Shown here one piece after another: positions 42,690-50,154 of a DNA stretch of 64,000 nt. The translations under genes were made by a program, and so were the position numbers. The stretch comes from Bacteroidota bacterium (GTDB lineage Bacteria; Bacteroidota; Bacteroidia; Chitinophagales; Chitinophagaceae). The first letter of the stretch is position 1. Each line of letters starts with the position of its first letter. The notes below the pieces were generated by a model. That model made no database searches. It worked only from the letters and a program-made list of their open reading frames with translations, and was not told the DNA's origin. The DNA lies in NCBI GenBank assembly GCA_018267915.1, contig JAFDXN010000060.1:310001-374000 (forward strand), in the 5' to 3' direction.

Positions 42690-42695
42690 CAAGCA

Positions 42696-43427
42696 ATGAA
42701 ACTCCATATCCTCGCCGTAGCAGCTCATCCTGATGATATAGAGCTGGCTTGTGCCGGCACGCTGATAAAGCACGCTAATAAGGGTCAGGCGGTGGGTATA
42801 CTGGACCTGACCCAGGGCGAGCTGGGCACGAGGGGTACGCCTGAGATACGCCTGCAGGAGGCGCAGGATGCGGCCAAAGTGATGGGTGTAGCGGTGCGGG
42901 AAAACCTGGGCATGGCAGACGGTTTCTTTCAAAATGATAAGGAGCACCAACTGAAACTGGTGGAGTATATACGCAAATACCGTCCTGAGATAGTGATAGC
43001 CAATGCACTGGCCGACCGTCACCCGGACCATGGGAAGGGGGGGAGATTGATAGCCGATGCCTGTTTCCTGGCGGGGCTGCGAAAAGTGGAAACCGAACAT
43101 GATGGCAAAAAACAGGAAGCGTGGCGGCCCAAAAGGGTGTACCACATCATCCAGGACCGCTTTTACGAGCCGACCTTTATCGTTGACATCAGCGCGGAAC
43201 ATGAGCAGAAGATGAAGGCTATCAGGGCTTATAAAAGCCAGTTTCACGACCCTAACTCAAATGAGCCGTTGACTTATATATCCCAGGGGGACTTTTTGAA
43301 GCATATCGAGGCCCGCGCGGCATTATTGGGTAAGCGGATAGGGGCTACATATGGTGAAGGTTTCATATCCGAAAACGTTCCCGGCCTGCCCGACCTGGAC
43401 GTGATGGTGTTGCCGGAGATGCCCTAG
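42696..43427 (+). CDS. bshB1: Bacillithiol biosynthesis deacetylase BshB1 (PIG-L family)
   Basis: BshB1 deacetylates GlcNAc-malate in bacillithiol synthesis. The 243-residue protein carries zinc ligands in AHPDD (His11, Asp13/Asp14) and HPDH (His109-His112), with LTQGELGTRGTPEIRLQEA (split as LTQGELGTRGTP and IRLQEA) and the KSQFHDP segment typical of the BshB1 branch. Bacteroidota commonly make bacillithiol-like thiols; BshA and BshC are not in this window. The start is ATG 42696, following the promoter element. Confidence 0.9.
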   Translation: MKLHILAVAAHPDDIELACAGTLIKHANKGQAVGILDLTQGELGTRGTPEIRLQEAQDAAKVMGVAVRENLGMADGFFQNDKEHQLKLVEYIRKYRPEIVIANALADRHPDHGKGGRLIADACFLAGLRKVETEHDGKKQEAWRPKRVYHIIQDRFYEPTFIVDISAEHEQKMKAIRAYKSQFHDPNSNEPLTYISQGDFLKHIEARAALLGKRIGATYGEGFISENVPGLPDLDVMVLPEMP

Positions 43428-43500
43428 GCAAAAATTTATGAAAAATATTTTGCCATTACGCAAAAAAAGGAGACCTTTGCAGTCCTAAAAATTCAAAAAA

Positions 43501-43737
43501 ATGGCACGTGTTTGTCAGGTAACAGGCAGAAAACCAATAAAAGGACACAAAGTGTCTTTCTCTAACAAGAAGGCCCTGCGTCGCTTCCTGCCCAATTTGC
43601 AGACCAAGCGCTTCTTCCTTGCTGAAGAAGACCGTTGGGTAACTTTAAAGCTGTCGGCTGACGCTATCCGTACTATCAATAAGAACGGGCTGATGACAGT
43701 AGTGAAAGAGCTCCGCGCTAAAGGTCAAACTATCTAA
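43501..43737 (+). CDS. rpmB: 50S ribosomal protein L28
   Basis: The 78-residue protein begins ARVCQVTGRKPIKGHKVSFSN and ends with the KELRAKGQTI tail, as in Bacteroidota L28. It is the first gene of a three-gene unit with rpmG and DUF4295. The single Cys in the N-terminal segment is not part of a CxxC zinc knuckle. The upstream region has GACCTTTGCAG (about 43472), a weak -7-like element. Confidence 0.97.
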   Translation: MARVCQVTGRKPIKGHKVSFSNKKALRRFLPNLQTKRFFLAEEDRWVTLKLSADAIRTINKNGLMTVVKELRAKGQTI

Positions 43738-43770
43738 TTAGAGTAAGTAAAGTAATAAAAGCATTATACA

Positions 43771-43953
43771 ATGGCTAAAAAAGGAAACCGCGTACAGGTA
43801 ATATTAGAGTGCACCGAGCATAAAAACAGCGGCTTGCCCGGTACCAGCCGTTACATTACCAATAAGAACAAGAAGAATACGCCTGAGCGTATCGAGTTGA
43901 AGAAATACAACCCGATCATGAAGCGTGTAACTGTTCACAAAGAAATTAAATAA
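43771..43953 (+). CDS. rpmG: 50S ribosomal protein L33
   Basis: The 60-residue protein starts MAKKGNRVQVILECTEHK and has the TSRYITNKNKKNTPERIELKKYNP segment (shown in parts: TSRYITNKNKKNT and RIELKKYNP), a conserved L33 pattern. A single Cys replaces the two CxxC pairs of zinc-binding L33, so this is the zinc-independent form. It lies 33 bp after rpmB and 24 bp before the DUF4295 gene. Confidence 0.97.
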   Translation: MAKKGNRVQVILECTEHKNSGLPGTSRYITNKNKKNTPERIELKKYNPIMKRVTVHKEIK

Positions 43954-43977
43954 CCTCTTTTTAAAATATTCTGAGTC

Positions 43978-44151
43978 ATGGCAAAAGCAGCGAAAACGGC
44001 GATCAAGAAAGATCCGAAACAGGCAGCGGAAGCAAAGAACTATACTAAAGTAATTAAGGCAGTACGCAGCCCGAAGACAGGCGCATACACCTTCAAAGAA
44101 GCTATGGTGCATAAGGACAAGGTGAAAGATTTCCTTGCCGCCACCAAGTAG
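43978..44151 (+). CDS. DUF4295 family small basic protein
   Basis: Translation from ATG 43978 gives 57 residues (MAKAAKTAIKKDPKQAAEAK, then KNYTKVIKAVRSPKTGAY and a C-terminal DFLAATK). This matches DUF4295, a Bacteroidota-specific protein that follows rpmB-rpmG and is presumed to be ribosome-associated. It is the last gene of the operon, followed by a strong terminator. In many Bacteroidota ftsY comes next, from my recollection; here it does not. Confidence 0.92.
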   Translation: MAKAAKTAIKKDPKQAAEAKNYTKVIKAVRSPKTGAYTFKEAMVHKDKVKDFLAATK

Positions 44152-44219
44152 TCGAGACACAGCCTCTATAGACTAGGCCTGCCCTTAAAAGGACAAAGAC
44201 TTATAAACAAATTCTGATA

Positions 44220-44252
44220 GTAGCCACGCCTTAGGCGTGGCTACCTGTTTTT
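44220..44252 (+). terminator. Terminator of the rpmB-rpmG-DUF4295 operon
   Basis: A perfect 11-bp stem (GTAGCCACGCC, 44220-44230 with 44234-44244, loop TTA) is followed by CTGTTTTT. It lies 68 bp after the DUF4295 stop. Confidence 0.85.
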
Positions 44253-44300
44253 ATTATCTGCATTATCTGTTATATTGTATGTCGCTTAGAACGAAACAAT

Positions 44301-45020
44301 ATGCCCAAACCTGATTACGGAATCGATGCCCCACGCGTTGTTTTAGCACTGTTCTTTATTAGTGCCTGGGCGGCAGCTATGGTGATTTATTCTGTTTACA
44401 ATCCAGATATTCTGCCCATGCCCGTGCTGTCGGGTGTCATCTTTTCAGGAGGTATTTGTTTTATCGAGGGTTTGTTAATGCTATTGTATGCGAAGTGGGG
44501 TAAGTTTCGCCATCGGGACAGGATGCTGAAGCTATACAAGATACGCGGCAACGAGCAGGTGCTGGATGTAGGCACAGGCAAGGGACTGCTGATGATAGGT
44601 GCCGCTAAACAATTGATCAATGGCCGGGCAACCGGTATTGACATATGGAGCGCAAAAGACCTCAGTGATAACAAGCTTGCCAAAGCACTGAAAAATGCCG
44701 AACTGGAAGGTGTGAAAGACAAAGTGAATGTAGAAACTGCCGATATCACGCACAACCAACTGCCAGACAACTCTTTTGATTTGGTAGTAAGTAACCTGTG
44801 CCTGCACAACATCAAAGGCAAGGAACAGCGCGCTAAAGCCTGCAGGGAGATACACCGGCTATTGGCTACTGGCGGCACGGCCATCATCTCCGACTTTAGA
44901 AATACACGCCACTATGCCGAAGTATTTGACAGCCTGCATATGGAGGTAACAAGAAAGGGGCCGTACCTTTTCGATACGTTCCCCCCTTTGACCATTGTTA
45001 TTGCACGTAAACTGGTTTAA
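44301..45020 (+). CDS. Membrane-anchored class I SAM-dependent methyltransferase
   Basis: The 239-residue protein has two hydrophobic segments (about residues 12-31 and 41-63) before a class I methyltransferase domain with motif I VLDVGTGKGLL (87-97). GIDIWS follows, as do the FDLVVSNLCLHNI motif IV region and an LATGGTAIISDF post-motif. The catalytic domain should lie on the cytoplasmic side. The substrate is unknown; related proteins are small lipid or thiol methyltransferases. It converges with the DUF72 gene. Confidence 0.87.
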   Translation: MPKPDYGIDAPRVVLALFFISAWAAAMVIYSVYNPDILPMPVLSGVIFSGGICFIEGLLMLLYAKWGKFRHRDRMLKLYKIRGNEQVLDVGTGKGLLMIGAAKQLINGRATGIDIWSAKDLSDNKLAKALKNAELEGVKDKVNVETADITHNQLPDNSFDLVVSNLCLHNIKGKEQRAKACREIHRLLATGGTAIISDFRNTRHYAEVFDSLHMEVTRKGPYLFDTFPPLTIVIARKLV

Positions 45021-45051
45021 GGTTTATGAGGTAGTCAGCCGTGGTGCGTGG

Positions 45052-45957
45052 CTAAAACAGCGTGTCGTTCAGCAAATGTGGAGGCGTGATATCGGTACCG
45101 CAGTGTGTGTTCAATTCGTCCACAAGGTATTTGATCAACTCCGGCGAATACAATTCCTCGTGCTGGTGCATGAAGAAGTAGCAGGTTTCCAGGCCTTCCT
45201 TCATCCATTTCTTGATGCGTTGCACCCATTCGTCTATCCTTGTATAGTCGGTAGGGTGGAGGCTGTTGCCCACGAAGCGAATGAAGCATTCCGGCGTGGA
45301 CAGGTGCATGTGCACGCAGTCGCGGCGGCCTGCAGCGTCGGTTATGATCGTGCCCCGTTTGTTCTTACGAAGGAATTCGAAAAGTGCAGGGTCATAGCCG
45401 TCGCCAGTGGTGTACCATTCCTCGTGGCGCAGCTCGAGAAAAAGCGAAATGTCTTTAGGCTGATCGGCTATAAATGATTCTATAGTATCCAACTGTTTAG
45501 GCCCCATCTGCGGGTGGGGCAGGAGGAACACGGGACCGAGGTGCTTGCCCAGTTCGTGCATCACCTGGTAAAACTGGTCGGCCTCTGCCTGCACGCCCTT
45601 CAGGCGCTTAATATGGGTGATGAACTGTGTGTACTTGGGGCAGAATATGAAATCGCCTTTTACTTTTTCTTTCCATCCCTGCACCTGTGCGGGCGTTGGC
45701 AGCCTATAGAAGGCCGCATTGAATTCTATGCAATTGAACTCTTTTGCATAGAGGGGAAAGAAGTCTTTCTCTTTTGTTTTTGGGGGGTATAGCTTGCCTA
45801 TCCAGTCTTTACGGCCCCATTTAGCACAGCCGACGTAAAACTTTGTTTTGCCTTTCTTTTTTGAAGCTTTTAATACCTCGGTCGTAACCATGGGATCTTT
45901 CGGTAGCGTAAAGTCAATACCGTCGAGTTCGTTTTCGGGAACTTTGCCAAAATCCAT
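45052..45957 (-). CDS. DUF72 domain-containing protein
   Basis: The 301-residue protein matches the DUF72 (YecE-like) TIM-barrel family. It has the VGCAKWGRKDWIGKLYPP start, YAKEFNCIEFNAAFYRLP, FCPKYTQFITHIKRL and FLELRHEEWY segments. A C-terminal FIRFVGN portion and YFFMHQHEE are also typical. The function of the family is unknown. It is the only gene of its unit. Confidence 0.93.
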   Translation of the reverse strand: MDFGKVPENELDGIDFTLPKDPMVTTEVLKASKKKGKTKFYVGCAKWGRKDWIGKLYPPKTKEKDFFPLYAKEFNCIEFNAAFYRLPTPAQVQGWKEKVKGDFIFCPKYTQFITHIKRLKGVQAEADQFYQVMHELGKHLGPVFLLPHPQMGPKQLDTIESFIADQPKDISLFLELRHEEWYTTGDGYDPALFEFLRKNKRGTIITDAAGRRDCVHMHLSTPECFIRFVGNSLHPTDYTRIDEWVQRIKKWMKEGLETCYFFMHQHEELYSPELIKYLVDELNTHCGTDITPPHLLNDTLF

Positions 45958-45993
45958 AGAAGCTGTTTTAGTAAAGATAAAACAAATAGACTC

Positions 45994-46584
45994 TTATAAC
46001 CTGGCCATGATACCGATACTGATGAAGCTGATATTATAGCCCAGTTCGGAGAAGGCACTGAAGCGATCATCGAGCACATATCGTACACCGACAAAAATCC
46101 CTTTAGCGGCAGTTACGTTATTGCGGGTATACTTAAACCATGTATCGCCATAGTGGGAGATCTTCACGCCGAGCATCACACCGGCGTAGGGATCGAATTT
46201 TGCATCGCTTACTTTGAGTTGTGTAAAATGATAAGTGCCGCGCACGCCCAGGTAAAAATTATTTTGGTACTGCTTATAGCCGCCGGGCCAGTCGTGCGGC
46301 TGACGCATGAACTTGCAAGATGCAACACCTCCTATGCCTATATTGCCAATGCCCACATTGTCAAAAAAGCCCTGGTCGTATACCAGTTCGGGGATGAGGT
46401 GCGGGCGCATAGCATTGGCAAAATTATCAATGGATACACCAGCCGCCAAACCAAGCAACATAGTGCCTTTGTGGAATACTGCATCCGAAGCATTATTGGA
46501 ATTTGTTTGAGCAACAGAACTAAAAGAAATGAAAAACGGGAATAATAAAAACAGGTAGATCTTTGGGGTAATGTTCAATTTCAT
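45994..46584 (-). CDS. Putative outer membrane beta-barrel protein (small)
   Basis: The 196-residue protein has a signal peptide (about 1-25, ending SSVA followed by QTN) and amphipathic strands with Gly-aromatic alternation (MLLGLAAGVSIDNFA, GVRGTYHFTQLKV, YAGVMLGVKISHYG, FSELGYNISFISIGIMARL). The pattern fits a porin-family eight-stranded barrel (OMP_b-brl type). No ligand is assigned. It is a single gene between the DUF72 gene and the pgk terminator. Confidence 0.75.
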   Translation of the reverse strand: MKLNITPKIYLFLLFPFFISFSSVAQTNSNNASDAVFHKGTMLLGLAAGVSIDNFANAMRPHLIPELVYDQGFFDNVGIGNIGIGGVASCKFMRQPHDWPGGYKQYQNNFYLGVRGTYHFTQLKVSDAKFDPYAGVMLGVKISHYGDTWFKYTRNNVTAAKGIFVGVRYVLDDRFSAFSELGYNISFISIGIMARL

Positions 46585-46611
46585 ACCCCGCTAAGATAGC
46601 AATAGAATTGC

Positions 46612-46650
46612 TGATTAAAAAAAGGCTGCTTCCTTATGGAAACAGCCTTT
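46612..46650 (-). terminator. pgk terminator
   Basis: A 13-bp imperfect stem (46621-46633 with 46638-46650, one mismatch, loop TTAT) lies 32 bp beyond the pgk stop and is followed on the minus strand by a run of T. Confidence 0.8.
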
Positions 46651-46681
46651 GATAAACAAGCTTTAATGTAGTTTTTCTTTT

Positions 46682-47893
46682 TTATTTTTTTATTGCAGCG
46701 ATGCCCGGTAGCTCTTTGCCTTCGAAGTATTCGAGTAACGCACCACCACCGGTGGATACGTAACTTACCTTATCAGCAAACCCAAACTTATTGACGGCCG
46801 CTACGCTGTCGCCACCTCCAACTAACGAGTAAGCCCCATTTTGTGTGGCCTCAGCTACCGCTTCGGCTATCGCTTTAGTGCCGTGTTGGAACTTTTCCAT
46901 TTCGAAGACACCCATCGGGCCATTCCACAATATAGTTTTCGATTCGCAGATGATCTTTTTAAAATGATCGATCGCCATCTGCCCAATATCGAGGCCCATC
47001 CAGTTAGCGGGTATCTCGGCATTAAGCGCTGAAGAAGTGGTGGCGTCGGCCGCGAACTTATCTGCTATAATGCTATCGGCAGGCAGGTGTATGCAGACGC
47101 CTTTCTCGTCGGCTTTTTTCATCAGCTCCAGCGCAGTGTCCAGGCGATCATCTTCGCAAAGTGAATTGCCGATATGGCAACCCTGCGCTTTGAAGAAGGT
47201 ATAAGCCATACCGCCGCCGATAATGATGTCTGTGGCTTTCTCCAGCAGGTTCTCGATGATCAGTATCTTATCTGACACCTTAGCACCGCCGATGATGGCT
47301 GTAAATGGTTTTTTACTGTTGTGAAGCACTTCTTCAGCCGCTGATAATTCGCCCTCCATCAGCAGGCCGAACATTTTTTTATCGGCCGGGAAAAAGTCGG
47401 CGATCACGGCGGTTGAAGCGTGCGCCCTGTGCGCGGTGCCAAATGCATCGTTGACGTAGACATCGCCGAGCTTTGATAATTTCCCAGCAAATTCCTTGTC
47501 GCCCTTTTCTTCTTGTTTGTAATAGCGCAGGTTTTCAAGCAGTAGTACCTGACCGGGTTGCAGGCTGGCAGCTTTTGATGCAGCATCGTCGCTGATGCAG
47601 TCATCTGCAAACTGTACATCCACCCCCAGTAGTGATGACAAATGGCTCACGATACGGCTTAACGAAAAATCAGCCAGTGTAAGATCTGGTTTTTTTTCAA
47701 TGTCCTTAAGAGGGCGACCCCAGTGGCTCATCAATATGGCGCTGCCACCGTCGTCCAATACCTTTTTTATAGTGGGCAGCGCTGCACGTATGCGTGTGTC
47801 GTCGGTTATTTTACCATCTTTTATGGGCACGTTGAAGTCGACACGTATCAGTGCCTTCCTGCCATCGAAATTGTAGTTGTTGAATTTTATCAT
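46682..47893 (-). CDS. pgk: Phosphoglycerate kinase
   Basis: Pgk interconverts 1,3-bisphosphoglycerate plus ADP with 3-phosphoglycerate plus ATP in glycolysis. The 403-residue protein carries KALIRVDFNVPIKDG at the N-terminus, the VNDAFGTAHRAHAS segment, GGAKVSDK, WNGPMGVFE and the C-terminal GGGDSVAAV and STGGGALLE. The ATG at 47893 is the family start; the TTG 5 codons upstream overlaps the toxin gene. It lies 12 bp after the DUF5615 gene and may be transcribed with it. Confidence 0.96.
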   Translation of the reverse strand: MIKFNNYNFDGRKALIRVDFNVPIKDGKITDDTRIRAALPTIKKVLDDGGSAILMSHWGRPLKDIEKKPDLTLADFSLSRIVSHLSSLLGVDVQFADDCISDDAASKAASLQPGQVLLLENLRYYKQEEKGDKEFAGKLSKLGDVYVNDAFGTAHRAHASTAVIADFFPADKKMFGLLMEGELSAAEEVLHNSKKPFTAIIGGAKVSDKILIIENLLEKATDIIIGGGMAYTFFKAQGCHIGNSLCEDDRLDTALELMKKADEKGVCIHLPADSIIADKFAADATTSSALNAEIPANWMGLDIGQMAIDHFKKIICESKTILWNGPMGVFEMEKFQHGTKAIAEAVAEATQNGAYSLVGGGDSVAAVNKFGFADKVSYVSTGGGALLEYFEGKELPGIAAIKK

Positions 47894-47904
47894 GTTAATC
47901 CAGT

Positions 47905-48246
47905 TCAATTATTTGTACATCTGATGTTTTCAAAATTGAGATAGCCTCTTTGATATGTTGTTTCAAAATTCCATAATACCCTATTGTCGGTATTCCCAAT
48001 TTGTATACTGACGAGTTTAGGAGGAGAACCCAACCGGTTTATCAGGTTCGGGAAATCCGTGTCCTTAGAGATCAAAATTACATTCCCTTTCTCTCGCGCC
48101 CTCCAGTATACCTCATCGTCCTTAGTCGTGGGTGGAAAGTCAAGTGTGTAAAAAGATCGGACATCCCAACCGGTATAATCTTTCAGCCATTTTGCAATGA
48201 CGGGAGATAAGTTATTATCCAGCCAAATTTCCCAATCAGGCAGCAT
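47905..48246 (-). CDS. DUF5615 family PIN-like toxin
   Basis: The 113-residue protein shows the DUF5615 (Mut7-C/PIN-like) pattern. The start PDWEIWLDNNLSPVIAKWL carries an early Asp, KDDEVYWRAREKGNVILISKDTDF holds further acidic residues (split: DDEVYWRAREKG, VILISKDTDF), and LVSIQIGNTDN follows. PIN-like nucleases use such Asp clusters for metal-dependent RNA cleavage. It overlaps the DUF433 gene by 11 bp, as in toxin-antitoxin pairs of this type, and is followed directly by pgk. Confidence 0.85.
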   Translation of the reverse strand: MLPDWEIWLDNNLSPVIAKWLKDYTGWDVRSFYTLDFPPTTKDDEVYWRAREKGNVILISKDTDFPNLINRLGSPPKLVSIQIGNTDNRVLWNFETTYQRGYLNFENIRCTNN

Positions 48247-48475
48247 GGATAATCACTGTGTTTTTTAGCTTTAAAGATGCATAGAGTAGAGCAGCCTGGA
48301 TGTCTTCTTTTTCCAAAATGGGATGCTGCTCCAGAATGTCTTCAGTTTTCATGCCGCTCGCAAGCAATTCCAGTACATCAGAGACCGTAAAACGCATTCC
48401 GCGTATCGTTGGCTTTCCCGCCATCAGACCGGGAACTATGGTGATACGATTCAATAAAGACTCATTTGCTTCCAT
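48236..48475 (-). CDS. DUF433 family antitoxin
   Basis: The 79-residue protein matches DUF433: NRITIVPGLMAGKPTIRGMRFTV (parts: NRITIVPGLMAGKP, TIRGMRFTV) then VLELLASGMKTEDILEQHPILEKEDIQAAL. The winged-helix-like domain usually acts as DNA-binding antitoxin and represses its own operon. ATG 48475 is preferred to an upstream GTG at 48484. It overlaps the toxin gene by 11 bp. A separate promoter should lie in the 29 bp between its start and the gap terminator. Confidence 0.88.
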   Translation of the reverse strand: MEANESLLNRITIVPGLMAGKPTIRGMRFTVSDVLELLASGMKTEDILEQHPILEKEDIQAALLYASLKLKNTVIIHAA

Positions 48476-48504
48476 ACTGCTCACTGTTAGGCTGTAAAAA
48501 TAGC

Positions 48505-48532
48505 AAAACCCGCACTATTTGGTGCGGGTTTT
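48505..48532 (-). terminator. gap terminator
   Basis: An 11-bp perfect stem (AAAACCCGCAC, 48505-48515 with 48522-48532) sits 18 bp past the gap stop codon; on the minus strand it runs into TTTTGCTATTTTT. It separates gap from the DUF433/DUF5615/pgk unit. Confidence 0.85.
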
Positions 48533-48549
48533 ACTCTACATATTGTCAA

Positions 48550-49563
48550 TTACTTGCTTATCAGGCCGGCGAAATATTTCACTGTGCGTACCAGTTGCGA
48601 CACGTAGCTCATTTCGTTGTCGTACCAGCTAACGGTCTTAACCATCTGTGTATCACCTACTGTGATCACCTTGGTCTGTGTAGCGTCGAAAAGCGAGCCA
48701 AAGCTGGTGCCGATGATGTCGCTGCTTACGATCTCGTCTTCGTTATAGCCGAAGCTTTCGTTGGCAGCATCTTTCATAGCGGCATTCACTTCTTCGATAG
48801 TTGTTTTTTTACCGAGGGTAGTGAACAGTTCTGTCAGCGAACCTGTAACGGTAGGGACGCGCTGTGCACCGCCGTCCAGCTTGCCTTTCAGTTCGGGCAG
48901 TACGAGACCGATAGCCTTGGCTGCACCTGTGCTGTTAGGAACGATGTTCTCAGCGGCAGCACGTGCACGGCGCAGATCGCCTTTTGCATGCGGAGCATCC
49001 AGCGTGTTCTGGTCATTTGTATAAGCGTGCACTGTGGTCATCAGGCCGGCCTGTATGCCGAAGGAGTCGTTCAGCACTTTTGCCATAGGGGCAAGACAGT
49101 TGGTAGTGCAGGATGCACAGCTGATCACTGTTTCGCTACCATCAAGGATGTCATGGTTCACATTGAAAACTACCGTCTTCATATCGCCGGTGGCAGGGGC
49201 AGAGATCACCACGCGTTTAGCGCCGGCTTTGATGTGGCTTTCGGCTTTTTCTTTATCAGTGAAGAAACCGGTGCATTCCAGCACTACGTCTACATCGTGC
49301 TGTCCCCAGGGTATCTGCGCGGGGTCTTTCTGAGCGTAAATCTTTATTGTATTACCGTTCACTATTATGGAGTCGTCGGTATGCTTTACTTCCTGGTTGA
49401 AGCGGCCCTGTGCGGTGTCGTATTTCAGCAGATGGGCGAGAACGTTGGGTTTAGTAAGATCGTTGATGGCTACAACATCAATACCTTCCATGTTGTAGAT
49501 CTGGCGGAAAGCCAGGCGGCCTATACGGCCGAAGCCGTTGATGGCAACTTTAACTTTACTCAT
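48550..49563 (-). CDS. gap: Glyceraldehyde-3-phosphate dehydrogenase, type I
   Basis: Oxidises glyceraldehyde 3-phosphate to 1,3-bisphosphoglycerate in glycolysis. The 337-residue protein has the NAD motif NGFGRIGRL, the catalytic Cys in SCASCTTNCLAP near residue 150, and the C-terminal VSWYDNEMSYVSQLV, all diagnostic for type I GapA. A consensus promoter (TTTG, 20-bp spacer, TACCTTTG) lies upstream. Its own terminator splits it from the pgk unit. Confidence 0.96.
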   Translation of the reverse strand: MSKVKVAINGFGRIGRLAFRQIYNMEGIDVVAINDLTKPNVLAHLLKYDTAQGRFNQEVKHTDDSIIVNGNTIKIYAQKDPAQIPWGQHDVDVVLECTGFFTDKEKAESHIKAGAKRVVISAPATGDMKTVVFNVNHDILDGSETVISCASCTTNCLAPMAKVLNDSFGIQAGLMTTVHAYTNDQNTLDAPHAKGDLRRARAAAENIVPNSTGAAKAIGLVLPELKGKLDGGAQRVPTVTGSLTELFTTLGKKTTIEEVNAAMKDAANESFGYNEDEIVSSDIIGTSFGSLFDATQTKVITVGDTQMVKTVSWYDNEMSYVSQLVRTVKYFAGLISK

Positions 49564-49622
49564 TTTATATTATTTTATGAAGAACTTTAAAAAGCCTCCG
49601 GACCATTTCCCGGGATGCGGCG

Positions 49623-49654
49623 CAAAGGTACAGGGACGACAAATAAAATCCAAA
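49623..49654 (-). promoter_or_regulatory. Consensus Bacteroidota promoter of gap
   Basis: On the minus strand a -33 TTTG (complement of 49651-49654), a 20-bp spacer and a -7 TACCTTTG (complement of 49623-49630) match the phylum consensus exactly. The leader would be about 55 nt. Confidence 0.75.
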
Positions 49655-49750
49655 GTAAATTGACCTTTTGGCTTGTTAATATGTTGATAACTGCCATGCT
49701 TAAATGTTGCAAGGCTTTCATTTTATCTATTTCATAGCCAAATTTGCAGC

Positions 49751-50143
49751 ATGGAGCAGCCACTAACACCGCAAAATCACAATATTCAGGTTTCGGCGAA
49801 ATATCGCTGGATAGAGAATGGGCATATATTCCTGTGGCTGATAAAAGACACCTGCTGGGCCATGGTGTGGCGGCCGGGTGGTATTTTTATGATATTCCCG
49901 ACGCTAAGCGTTGCCTTTTACATACTGTGGAAGTCGAGGCATATCCGCGCGGAGTTATTTCACAACCTGGCTGTATGCCTTTGGATCATGGCTAACTCAA
50001 TATGGATGGTGGGAGAGTTTTTTGAGGTGGAGGCCAGGCCGTACGCCGTTTGTGTTTTCCTGCTCGGGTTGTCGATATTGCTGGTCTACTATATTTTCTT
50101 CTTCCGGAAGGATAAAAGGAAGGAGGAGTATGAACTGCAGTAG
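49751..50143 (+). CDS. Small membrane protein of unknown function
   Basis: The 130-residue protein has three hydrophobic segments (about residues 40-60, 72-88 and 96-116) and a Lys/Glu-rich cytoplasmic tail (FFRKDKRKEEYELQ). It begins MEQPLTPQNHNIQVSAKYRWIENGH. The Trp-rich segments (WLIKDTCWAMVW, LWIMANSIWMVGEFFE) are unusual. No family is recognised. It is divergent from gap and convergent with mltG (11 bp apart). Confidence 0.7.
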   Translation: MEQPLTPQNHNIQVSAKYRWIENGHIFLWLIKDTCWAMVWRPGGIFMIFPTLSVAFYILWKSRHIRAELFHNLAVCLWIMANSIWMVGEFFEVEARPYAVCVFLLGLSILLVYYIFFFRKDKRKEEYELQ

Positions 50144-50154
50144 TCTAAACCAAT

